From assembly GCA_963281255.1 (NCBI GenBank), contig OY725492.1, positions 3,339,104 to 3,403,103 on the forward strand: a stretch of DNA of 64,000 nucleotides, written 5' to 3'. Positions 49,434 through 59,606 of the stretch are shown here, in pieces. Both the position numbers and the translations under genes were made by a program. How positions within the stretch are numbered: position 1 is the stretch's first letter; every line of letters starts with the position of its first letter. The DNA is from Aphrocallistes beatrix. Lineage: Eukaryota; Porifera; Hexactinellida; Sceptrulophora; Aphrocallistidae. Below the pieces are notes generated by a model that did not search any database, was not told the origin of the DNA, and worked only from the letters and a program-made list of their open reading frames with translations.

Positions 49434-50887
49434 TCATTTCGCCTTTAGTACTGTTCTTTTTTGAACAGTGAGGCTCCTTCCTTTTTGACTGAAAATTCTT
49501 TTTTCCAATCTTGATATTCTTTTCTGTAGCTTCACATTATGGAGCATTAAGAGCTTAAGATGTGCTTGAACGTCTCTCTCGTCGTGCAGGACTATCTCCC
49601 TCCTCTGGACCTTCACTCTGCACCCGAATTGAGAGAAAGGACACTCTATAATGTGCAAGGGACAGTCTTGAGTGAGATGAATAGACATGTTCTTCCTTTC
49701 CATCGCTTTTGCTCCATTACATTTATTGGGACAGGTAATATAAACATCTTCACAGATGTTTAAATGTGTGTTCATCTTACAATATTTCATTGTAGAGCTA
49801 CAGTTGTCACATTGAACGGTTCTCATGGGACAACATGCCTCGTGTGCCGCTACGTCCTTCCTTCCCACCTTACACACATTTCCTTTCTCATCTTTGCATC
49901 CCAGAGGACAGGCCACAGGGAGTAGTTCACACTCATCTAGATGATGGAGCAGCCTACTCAGTTCATCTTTCCAAGAACAACCTCTGATGGGACAGGAAAC
50001 CTTTAAAAGTGGAAATAAATAATTCCATGAAACGACACTATTTATAAACAAGCAAAACTGAACCTCACCTTTTTCTCGACGATAGTATCTCTATTTATCT
50101 GAACTGTTTGTTTGTTTACATTTTTGGGAATACAAAACGAGCATGCAAGTTCTTGCTTACCAGCTGTAATAAACAAACAAGCATCTCTTAACATTCCTCC
50201 GCAGTAGTGACAGAGTAGAAAATTGGCTTCTGTCGCTGTTAACATTTCAACGAACAATTCTCTCTTCCATCCTCCGTAACTACCATCATCTCGCCTCACA
50301 CAAACTAGCTCGTCAAATCGGCATCTCGTGTCTAGACCAGAAGTGGAGTTAAGATCAGAATACAGAGAAATACTTATTCCATCAGAAGACAATACAAATA
50401 TATCTGGATGTTTCCTGATAAATTCAACCAAAGCTCCATATTTGTTTTTATATTTCTCAGTCCAGGAATGTTTCGTCTTTTCACGCATAAGACGAAGGAT
50501 ACGATCATGAGAAGCTGGTGATTCTATTCTCATCAGGATCGAGACAATAAGCTCTGTTGGGTCTGCGTAGTCAGCAGCTGTGAGGGAATCCTCGCCCCAG
50601 GTTCCACGATTTCGACTCTTCGCAGCTAGGTCGACGCTATCTACAGAATCGAAATCTCTCCTTCTCTTACCAGGAGAGGAAATTGTGTTGGTTGTGGGAT
50701 AAAGCATGGAAGTGGAAGAGCTAGGTTCAGTTAAGGATTTATTCCTAATCTTCTCGGAAACAGGGCGCGTTGGCGCATTTAAGAACTTCGTACTGAATTG
50801 GGAAGGTCTGGATGAGTGTGAGTTAGATGCAGGATGGAGAGGTTTCGGTGGTGTAGACCCGCCCCAATATATCTTTTTTGTCTTCAT
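49434..50887 (-). CDS. RING-like/TRAF-finger protein, second copy (two exons, 461 aa)
   Basis: Exon 1 is 50887-50069 and exon 2 is 50000-49434, with a 68-bp intron at the same place as in 44324-45812. Residues 1-104 are identical to the first copy. The helical domain at about 107-170 differs at about 16 positions and a 13-residue segment after it (SPPEPIHSDGVPR in copy 1) is missing. The RING-like site and TRAF fingers are again nearly identical (for example CNSCSSTMK-region single changes). It ends TVLKAK without a MATH domain; the same MATH relic follows at 49328-49433. Both copies look functional as written. Confidence 0.85.
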
Positions 50888-51276
50888 TGCTTCAAGACGC
50901 CTGATTAGTATTACTGATGTGGTTTATAACAATGCTATAATTTCATATAAAAATACTTGAATGAGATGCCAGTTATATTATATGATACGAGCAGTGTAAG
51001 CAGTCTTAAACCTAATATGCATTGAGTTCCATTTAGGCCATTGGTAATAGTACACTTGTTTCAGCTCCAAAAGACCTTCAGTTGGGATGCGGGTGGGCGG
51101 TCTGGTATCTTATTATCGTTATCTCATTATTTGATAATTTAATCAAGGCTGACAATTTTATATAATTGGTTACAAACATTTAAGTAATGCAATGTAGTCT
51201 GAAAAACCATACAGTCAACGTCTCAGCTCTTAGTGGATAGAAACATGATTAACATGGAAGAGTATACAAACTAAGG

Positions 51277-51545
51277 CAGGCGTGTCAAACTGGTGGCCCG
51301 CCAGCCAGTTGCGAAAAAATATCTGGAATATGATATCATTTATTAATGAAACCTAACTAGTTTTGATAGATGTTAATGTGATTCACTTGTTATATTTTCA
51401 TTGTTTTGCTAATACACTATAACATTTTCTAAGAGCGTTAAATATAAATATCAGAATAATTGCTTGAATAATTCAAAAACATTTTGTATCTCCTCATCCT
51501 TCAATACATTATACACGAATGATTAATTCGAGTTTGACACACCTG
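51277..51545. mobile_element. hAT MITE (269 bp), CAGGCGTGTCAAACT ends
   Basis: caggcgtgtcaaact and agtttgacacacctg are inverted ends with the classic hAT sequence, next to the typical subterminal ggtggcccgcc. The flanks aactaagg (51269-51276) and cactaagg (51546-51553) match at 7 of 8 bases. The paralogous segment at 46105-46125 lacks the insertion. Confidence 0.9.
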
Positions 51546-51553
51546 CACTAAGG

Positions 51554-52884
51554 TATACCCCTAGCATTCTATACACCAAGGCAATTGTACTCCCTAAATT
51601 TTTTAGACCCGGGATTGGTTAGTATCCTCAGACTTACTCACATCACTCACAAAATTTCTTCTCTTGTGCAAGATCATTGAAATTTATTACCAACAAATAT
51701 AAATAATATGTACAAGTGCTCAAATCAGTAATCAAAATGTCGGATATTTATTATAGGCCAGTTAAAAGCTCAAAATCCCTAGATTTTTTATTAAATCCAT
51801 GGATTCCTAGAGGGTTGGCAAGTATGATACTAAACCACTTAAAGATTAGTATGGGAGTAAGTGACTTAATTGGATAATCTCAGGCATTAGGGCAAATAGA
51901 AAATCCATCTTCAGCCAGCACCAGGTTCATCACTTGCAATCTCCCGTACATAGCCTATACGTTGTCTTGTTAGTAAAATACTTAATGCAAGCAAATATGT
52001 ATATCTAGTAAAATTTGCGTCAATTTTAAATAAACTGAATTGCGTTTTTCATTCCCTGCTTTTATCTTCCTTCTTTGGCGATCTTATTTTCGTTTTTGAA
52101 TGTGGTAAACTCAATCTGTTCTGAAAAATTCCTCAAGCGGGGGCAGAATGATTAACAAGAGAGAGAGGGATACCACGAAACAAATCCTATTATGGAACAC
52201 AACACCAAGCTGGGAGTATGATGATGCTTTAAGTCGGACCTGGGGATCGTTGAATCCCCAAAAATAAAATTTAATTGGAGACTTCCAAATCATTTCGATG
52301 TAAATATAATTCTGTGCAATCTAACATATGTCATTGACTATAATTATTATATAAGATGGTGATTAATCCTATGTTCGACTAAAATCGTAGTATCATAGCT
52401 TCACATTTAATAAAGGAGATACACTTCTAAGAGCAAGATCCAGATTTTATGCCTTACTGGAGTCGTAGTAATGTTCTGCACCAAGTAAGAATATCCCTAC
52501 TTGGCGCAACAATTATTGTTAGGAGTGGCATTATCAACTTTGTGTCATTAACCCCTTCCCGCCCCGTCTAGATTTTAGTTACAACCAATTTTTCAGAAAT
52601 ACTACAATAAACGGCACATTTGCTTAGAAACAATCAACCCATGCGCCAAAGTTCAATCAGTGCGAGCCCTAAAGTATTTTTAAGTATTAATTTTCCGGCA
52701 CTAGAAAACTATTACTTATTCTGATAGCTGAGGTTGTAGGTATTCGAATTTTAGTTCTTATTTTGAATTTTACTACTAGATCAGCTCTCTTACAGTCGAA
52801 CCTCATTAATGACCACTTAATACAACGGGCATTTGCGCATAATACCACCTATGTCATTTTACAATACCTGTTCCAAGCGATGAT
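51554..52884. other. Intergenic, no supported feature
   Basis: AT-rich DNA. The string ccctaaattttttagacc near 51592 and aatccctagattttttatta near 51774 are loosely related. No gene, RNA or element is recognised. Confidence 0.35.
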
Positions 52885-53074
52885 CATGGCCGGCGCCACG
52901 TATTATGAGGTGTGGTCACCGACTAACTTAGTGCGTGTCTGGACACCCAAAGACTATACATTATCAGTTAAACTTAAATACAATAAACTAACCTAGTAGG
53001 TGTCCAAGCACCATGTGCTGCCTTTGAGGGAGTGGGTGTCCAGACACCCAGGACACCTTGTTGCGCCGGCCCTG
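52885..53074. mobile_element. MITE (190 bp) with GGCCGGCGC ends
   Basis: catggccggcgcca at the left and ttgcgccggccctg at the right are imperfect inverted ends. The flanks both read atgat (52880-52884, 53075-53079). Interior copies of ggtgtcc/ggacacc suggest subterminal repeats. Confidence 0.7.
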
Positions 53075-53279
53075 ATGATAATATGTATATTGTTAAATAA
53101 AGTACAGCCTTGTAGATAGTTAATGAGATAGGTGATTGCAGAAAGAGAACCAGTATATTTTTGGTGCGAAAAGAGATCTAAGTCATGAACATCCGTAGAG
53201 TACCCCACACATATAAAATAATTTAATTTAGTAATCATTTGTCTCCGCATGCGGATAAACGTAATTAATTAATATATGG

Positions 53280-54360
53280 TTTTGATACCACTAAAAGGGC
53301 TGGTCGGTTTTTGGATACTTCAGCGGAATTATTCCTGATGCGTATGTTTCTTTAAAACCAGTTATTCTCAAAATGTACTCCTAGAAGCTTCATAATAAAG
53401 AAATTTGTAGTTGACCTTAGAAATGAACTCATAACCAAAAGGTGGAATGGTGTAAACTCGTGAATATTATCGCAAAAAATTGATACTTCACATAATGCAA
53501 TATTAGAGAGAAGACTTGGCTAAAAATATGATTGATTACAAAGCCTATGTTTTGAGAAGCGGATGAGCATTCCAAATATCAAAAATATCTTGCAATGATG
53601 TCGCATTCGCCAAAAAAAAAACTTAGGTTGAAGTTAACTCGAATGATTATAGTATGTGATAGGGAAAAGATTAGAATTACTTATCCATGGGCATGCCTAA
53701 TTTATGGGACGGGACGGCATCAAGTCCCGTAAATTAGGCACCTTTTCTGTTCCGTCCCTTAAATTAGGCATCTTGACTCGTCCCGTCCCGTAATTCACAA
53801 AAATTTTATTACTTTATTAACGGAATGCTTAAAAAATATAAGAGAGAAGGCTTGGCTAAAAAGATGATTGATTACAAATCTTATTTTTCTGAGATGCGGA
53901 TGAGCATTCCAAATATCAAAAACAACTTGCAATGATCTCGCATTCGGCAAAAGAAAACTCTTACGAACTTACGAGCAAAAAAGGAATTTCTTCAGATCTG
54001 ACACTGAACAATCCTATTTTCCTTTCCTTTAATGAAAGAATAATGTTGAATAGTCTGGCGGACGTACAAAAATCTTTGTACAGTTGCAGATTATAATCCA
54101 AATTATTTTTTAAAACTTTTATCCAAGTCAGCTTGTCCATCAAATGAGGCACTGGTGAAAACTGATTGGAACAAGTGTCTTATTTGCCAAGAGGTTTTGC
54201 CGGAACTCTTTATCTCACTGAGTTAGGCGTGACCTCTTGGCAGATAGGCACTTGTTCCAGTCAATCCAATCATTCATCAGTGGCGCGTTTGATGTGGACT
54301 AGGCCGATTGATATGGATGCACAGGTTGATAACTGTTGGACATTGTCTCTTTAAAATTAA
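53280..54360. repeat. R2 fragments with an inserted hAT end
   Basis: 53284-53690 and 53810-54360 are scrambled R2 pieces (agaagcttcataataaagaa, gagaagacttggctaaaa, gaagttaactcgaatgatta). A left-end fragment of the gggcatgcctaattt family lies at 53689-53794. The DWNKCLICQ foldback occupies about 54140-54300. Confidence 0.65.
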
Positions 54361-54475
54361 TTCTAATATGTAATATTTCTCCTAATACATAATATAAAAT
54401 TTGAGTTAAAAGTACATCCTTTTAATTAAACGATATAATCCGGTTAAGTCAAAAATGTTTAACATTTTACAGTAC

Positions 54476-54749
54476 ACAAGCGTGCTTCGCTTGCTGGGGC
54501 TGCGCGGCTGGCGGACACTTTGTGTCCGCCGGAGGCACCCTTTGGATGTCTGAGCTCACATTGATGAAAATGGCTGAGTTATAGTAAAAAAACTGAAATT
54601 TCTGATTATAAAAAGGTGACAATGCCGTCATAATTCCATGATGAGTCGACATTTTCGTCTGAGGTCAGAACTTAGTGGAGCCATAGCCAAAGACATGCCA
54701 AAAAATCAGCTTTCTGTGACTGGCAGTTTCTTCAATCAATTCGTTACAG

Positions 54750-54792
<43 letters not shown>

Positions 54793-54990
54793 AACATTAA
54801 TCGAGTTTTAACAGTAAGGATATATATAACGAATTGATTGAAGAAACTGCCAGGCACAGAAAGCTAATTTTTGGCATATGGGAGTCTTTTGGCTATGGCT
54901 CCAGGAAGTTCTGAACTCAGACGAAAATGTCGACTCATCATGGAATTATGACGTCATTGTCATCTTTCTTATAATTATAAATTTAAGTAA
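54476..54990. repeat. Two R1 copies meeting head to head around TA/CA microsatellites
   Basis: The reverse copy 54476-54823 runs from acaagcgtgcttcgcttg and gcggacactttgtgtccgc to ttaatcgagttttaacagta. A forward partial copy, 54825-54990, runs from ataacgaattgattgaag to ttatgacgtcattgtca. Microsatellites lie at about 54751-54780. Confidence 0.8.
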
Positions 54991-55062
54991 TCGAAGCGCA
55001 CTTGTAAAGCCTACTCTAATAATGTCTCACAGTAAAATAAGTATCCGGTAAAAGCCGAATGG

Positions 55063-55063
<1 letters not shown>

Positions 55064-55100
<37 letters not shown>
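55064..55100. repeat. (AAT)n microsatellite
   Basis: About twelve uninterrupted aat/ata units. Confidence 0.95.
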
Positions 55101-55101
<1 letters not shown>

Positions 55102-56777
55102 TACATTTATTAAGCGCAGATTCTAACCAATCCCTGGTCCAAAAAATTAGAGATGACCATTGCCTTCGTGTATAGAATGCTATGACTAATTATTCCACGA
55201 ACTCAGGTATTCCGTTACCATGACTACAAGAATTGAATCAATTTTAACTTAGGGAGTCTAAGGCTAAAGTGGCACTTATAACTATGTATTAATTATCTTG
55301 TAATGAGTCTTTTTTCAAAATCTACAACTCTAATCTTCTTTGGATCATATGGTTAGAGGTTCATGCCTTGGTTACTCGCAGAGGTATCCTTCCATTCTAA
55401 CCGATCTAGCTAATTCCTGCTCGCAATTGGAGGTGTGGTCCCTTCTCGATTGTCTCCAGTTCCTCGTCCTGTTCTATCTGAGTCCGGACCAATGGTTGGC
55501 TCCGTACACTGCCATCTCATTCAGTACCAGACCTCTCCAATCTTGATTTGACTCTGTTGGAAATCAGACGAGACAGTCCCAGATGTCTCACGGACTGAAG
55601 AAGAAGCAGTAGGTCTGTTCCTCAGAGTCTGACACCTGTAGTTTCTGTAAGAGAGGTTGGCTCTCTGATCTCTGCCATTAGTGTCCTAGGAATCTGACGG
55701 AACTGTTGCATAGGCCGTATACTGGATTTTGGTTCAAAAATTCGACAAACTTTAGACTCTCTACTGTGTTTCTATCTATCACACAAGGAATTACTGTATC
55801 CAGCATTTCATTCATTTCATCCAGAATACGTGTATTCAGTGTGACTGTATCCTCAAGAGTTGTCACTCGGACACTTCTTTGTTTCTTGACGTTGATTTTC
55901 AATTGCACTTACAACAGATAAGTAATGTCACTGCAAAGCTGAGCCTTTCTAAGTACGGCGATGCCAGACCTGAAACACTGCAACAGCTACTTCTAGACAA
56001 CTCAGTCACTTGGAAAATGTGGGATCTGTAAATCTCTAGCGATTTAAAGGTTCCACTTTTTCCATGGAAAATTTATCATTTTGGTCTATAATTCCAAGTA
56101 CAAGCATCTCTGATGCGAACACATCATGATCCTGTAAATGTGATGACGAATCACAATGCACATTAACTTAACTTTCAGTGAAATGTTTTGATTTGAAAAT
56201 TTCATAAATTGCCTTGTTTTGGAAGAGGAACCTTCCTATTCTCAACAAAAAAACCCGAGGGGCTTTTGAGGTGTAAATAGTCCATGGAGTACCAACTTAC
56301 AAAGCGATTTTGTTGAAAATTTCTAAACTTCAATCATTCGCGGTAGCAAAACTATCTTAAACTCAACTGCTCAGAATAGAGATAGGAACTTATTGTGAGT
56401 TACGATGTTTCGATGTTCCAAAAATATCACAGAAAATTGGAAAGGATTAAACTTATAGAGTGTGAAATTTCGAACTCATTTACTCATTTCAGGACATGCC
56501 AGAATGGAGTAAAACTTGAGGATAAAAATAGATCTATAAATGATCAATTTGACTAAGTCATATCTCATGAAATAAATACGCATACACTATTTTTAGATAA
56601 AGTTTTAGGCAGCAGTTTATCAACTCACTATCAGGTTACTAAATACGTATATGTATATGCATCAGTGATAATGAGTACTGCTACTAAGTGAGTACTCGAG
56701 AGGATTCAATACATTTTAGCTGAATTTATATCTTCATCTGTTCAGGATTTTATATCATCAGGTAACCAATGGTACAG
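55101..56777. other. Intergenic, possible coding relic at 55400-55910
   Basis: The minus strand at 55908-55678 is open and could encode a helical peptide (TLEDTVTLNTRILDEMNEML). Further plus-to-minus frames to 55400 are broken by stops. This may be a worn gene fragment, but nothing identifies it. The rest shows no feature. Confidence 0.3.
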
Positions 56778-56926
56778 CATGGCCGTAGGAAGCAGGGCTA
56801 GCCACGGCCTTACCACTTTTTATATACTATATTAGTTCTATGAACGATAAGGTGCATGAGTCTTACCATTTTTAATTTACATAATGGCAATGGCCTACCA
56901 CTTTTTATGAGCTTCCTACGGCAATG
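56778..56926. mobile_element. MITE (149 bp), same family as 10146-10302
   Basis: catggccgtaggaagc and gcttcctacggcaatg are inverted ends with one mismatch. The interior matches the copy at 10 kb. Confidence 0.8.
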
Positions 56927-57357
56927 TGCATTACAAATTTGTGACTTTGGCTGTTCAGATAACCTCGTAATACTGTACTGCCTAAATTTTGGAGAGGGAT
57001 ACAGAATCCCAGGACAATATCAGTTTTTACAATTTTACTTGCGTATTCATTTGAGGCAATTGATTACATTCGATCTTATTTGTGTATTGATTTTACTGTT
57101 ATTTAGTACCGCTTTTGACGGATGTACATATTTATAAATATCCCTTCGTAGGGTCGTGTCCGCCGATACAATGGGGCCAGTTTCAACCAGACTATTTTTG
57201 ACCAATGTAATTAAAATCCAAAACATACCATTTCGTACGGCCGGATTGGTTTTAACTTCTAATTTTACTCCCGCTCCCAGCCGAACCTCTTCACACCTGA
57301 TTCCCACGAAACCATGTGTCTTTTATTTTGAATTTAAGCTATTTATCTATGGATCAG
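56927..57357. other. Intergenic, no supported feature
   Basis: No repeat copy or gene is recognised. The short frames on both strands lack motifs. Confidence 0.35.
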
Positions 57358-57966
57358 CAGGGTTGCCGTGGGAATGGGAATCCCCATGGGATGGGAATGA
57401 CTTTTTGCCCCGTGGGGATTCCCACATGGTTCTATGGGGATTCCTACAAGGTTTCTATGGCATACTTACCAACCTCAACTAACCTAGAATAATTTCCATT
57501 ATAATGGAATATAGTTTATGGAATTTATTGTAATTTTATGTTACTCATTATTTAGCAAGTCTTCAAGGATCCTGGAAAATTTCCTGGACTAACGCATAAG
57601 ATAATATTATATACGATGTACCTTTCTTTAAATAGTTTACTTGTCCTTTTCGAAATCTTTAATTACATATATTCGGCCTTTATTGAAAATCCAGGAAATT
57701 CCCTGAATATCCAAGGATTTCCCAGGATCTCGAATTTCAAATTTAACCTGTCTATTAATTCATGCTAATTTAATCATTAACATTATTAATATGAAAATCC
57801 AGGGATTTCACTCCCAAAATCCAGGAAAATTTTCAGGAGGGTTTGGTAGGTATGCTATGGGGATTCCTATGGAGATTCCCACAGGGTCCTATGGGAATCC
57901 TCATGGGGATTACCACAGGAATTCTATGGGAATGGGAATTGAAATTTCATTTACATGGCAACCCTG
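57358..57966. mobile_element. hAT-type element (609 bp total) with nested element
   Basis: cagggttgcc and ggcaaccctg are inverted ends; the perfect 8-bp duplication tggatcag lies at 57350-57357 and 57967-57974. The interior has many tggggattcc modules. A second element at 57461-57854 (ends catacttaccaacc and ggtttggtaggtatg, flanks ctatgg) splits it. Confidence 0.9.
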
Positions 57967-57979
57967 TGGATCAGTGACA

Positions 57980-58215
57980 TACCGTAAACTGGGGCGACTT
58001 TGGCCCTAAGAAGTGACTTTGTCCCACAATAGCAATTTTATAAAATATCCTGAAACTAAATATTGCGTTTTAAATACCTTTGGATATAGTCAGAGTTTCA
58101 TTCTACATATTATCAATGTGATTACATTGATTCATAAGTTTGAGTATATTTTAATAAAATTGCTATTGTGGGACAAAGTCACCTCTTAGGGCCAAAGTCG
58201 CCCCAGTTTACGGTA
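57980..58215. mobile_element. Palindromic MITE with ~60-bp inverted ends
   Basis: taccgtaaactggggcgact at 57980 is inverted at 58196-58215. The pairing extends about 60 bp each side (through gtgggacaaagtcac), leaving about 115 bp of AT-rich centre. Flanking TA at both ends fits a Tc1/mariner-type target. It starts only 5 bp after the target duplication of the previous element. Confidence 0.85.
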
Positions 58216-58339
58216 TTCGATATTAATTATTTACCTCAGGGATGTCTGAGGAAACAAAGTTGTCGTTAGCAGTACTACGGAGTGTACAAGCGAGTTTGTA
58301 ATAACTATATACAGTTGTAGCGCCGCTTTTCTCTGACGG

Positions 58340-59155
58340 CTCTAGAACCCGGGCTTACGATATCCTAACAGAGATGAGACTTGGATATATCAATATGACC
58401 CGGAAACAAAGCGGCAATCTTCAATATGGGTGTTTCCTGGAGAAGAACCACCATTAAAGGTTCACGAAGCTCGTAGTGTTGGCAGAAAAATGGTGGCCGC
58501 ATTTTTCAGCAAGAGTGAACCAGTAGCCTTATATAATTGCCCTCGAGGATCGTCGCAAGGTAAACGCGGATTGGTATATCAACCATTGTCTTCAGGGTTT
58601 CATCCAGCTTTCCAAAGTCATACGCCTAAATGGACGCCACATTTTTCTACGCGCCTAGACTCATTTTATATATGTTTTATGCCGCGCGCCTACCTCAAAA
58701 AATCATACGCCAAATTATGATCCATGGGATCAAATACGCGCCTCTAGGCGTGCCCAGTACGCCTGGATGAAAGCCTGATTGTCTTCCTAAGGCCTTTGAT
58801 GCTTAGAGATGTCGTCGTCCAAAGACCTGAATCCGAGGTTTACTTCTTCACCATGATAACGCTTCTGCATACACAGCAGCTGCAACACTGGACTTCCTAG
58901 CTGAAAGTTCTGTTCAGTTCGTATCGTAGCCCCCTACAGTCCAGATTTGGCCTCATATGACTTCTTTCTGTTCCCAACTGTTAAAAAATGGTCCGTGGGA
59001 CAAAGTTTGACTGTCCGGAAGAGGTCCGAATGGCATTTGAAGAGGTCCTTTAGACCTTACCACAGGAAAAATAGCATAACTCACATTTCATCACATGAAT
59101 CTTTGCATATAATCTTGTGGACAATATTTAAAGCTCTGAAAATTTGAATTAGAAT
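58340..59155 (+). pseudogene. Mariner transposase pseudogene, C-terminal two-thirds
   Basis: The plus strand carries mariner landmarks in order: DETWIYQYDPETKRQ (first catalytic Asp), WVFPGEEPP, GRKMVAAFFSKSEPVA, EDRRKVNADWYINHCL, HHDNASAYTAAATLDFL (second Asp) and PPYSPDLASYDFFLFP with frame correction (third Asp). The reading needs several frame changes and a stop precedes PPYSPDL, and a hAT element splits it. It is a dead DD34D-type element. Terminal repeats were not found. Confidence 0.88.
58593..58777. mobile_element. hAT MITE (185 bp) inserted in the mariner transposase
   Basis: cagggtttcatccag and ctggatgaaagcctg are inverted ends with one mismatch. The perfect 8-bp duplication attgtctt flanks it (58585-58592 and 58778-58785). 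The interior is rich in acgcc/ggcgt. Confidence 0.93.
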
Positions 59156-59606
59156 TGTGTGATGGTTTTTCTGTACGACAAAACCTTTCGACTGACCTTT
59201 GTACACTATACGTATAGTGTTCTTAACGCGAAAAATTCCTCATACCATCATTGGTTACCAAATTATAGCATACAAAAGTATGAACGGATTCCGTTGCTGT
59301 CACTCGTAAAATAATATCATTAAGGATTTATCAAAATATTTTTATATTCCCACTTGTTCAACAATATAAAGTAGAATCCCCCATCGCAGAGGTCTCATTT
59401 CTAAAGAAAACATTGATTAATGTAATGGTTTAAATAAATATAAATTAGGCATCTTGACTCGTTCCGTCCCGTAAATTAGGCATGCCCCGTGTGTGAAGTT
59501 AGCAGCGAGATGTGAGCACGACTTATCGCTTATTTTCTCAGTCAATTATGTATCAATCATGTTCAGACTTCAGACTTGTTATATGGCATAATCTAGTATG
59601 AGGTTT
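59156..59606. other. Intergenic with a hAT right-end fragment
   Basis: 59444-59488 (aaattaggcatcttgactcg to gtaaattaggcatgcccc) matches the right end of 46840-47669. cactatacgtatagtg at 59205-59220 is a perfect 16-bp palindrome. No gene. Confidence 0.6.

Noticed and set aside
44450..50510. Plus-strand frames of 60-84 codons at 44450, 45253, 45631, 49560, 50328 and 50706
   Set aside because: They are antisense to the TRAF-like exons and present in both duplicates for that reason only.
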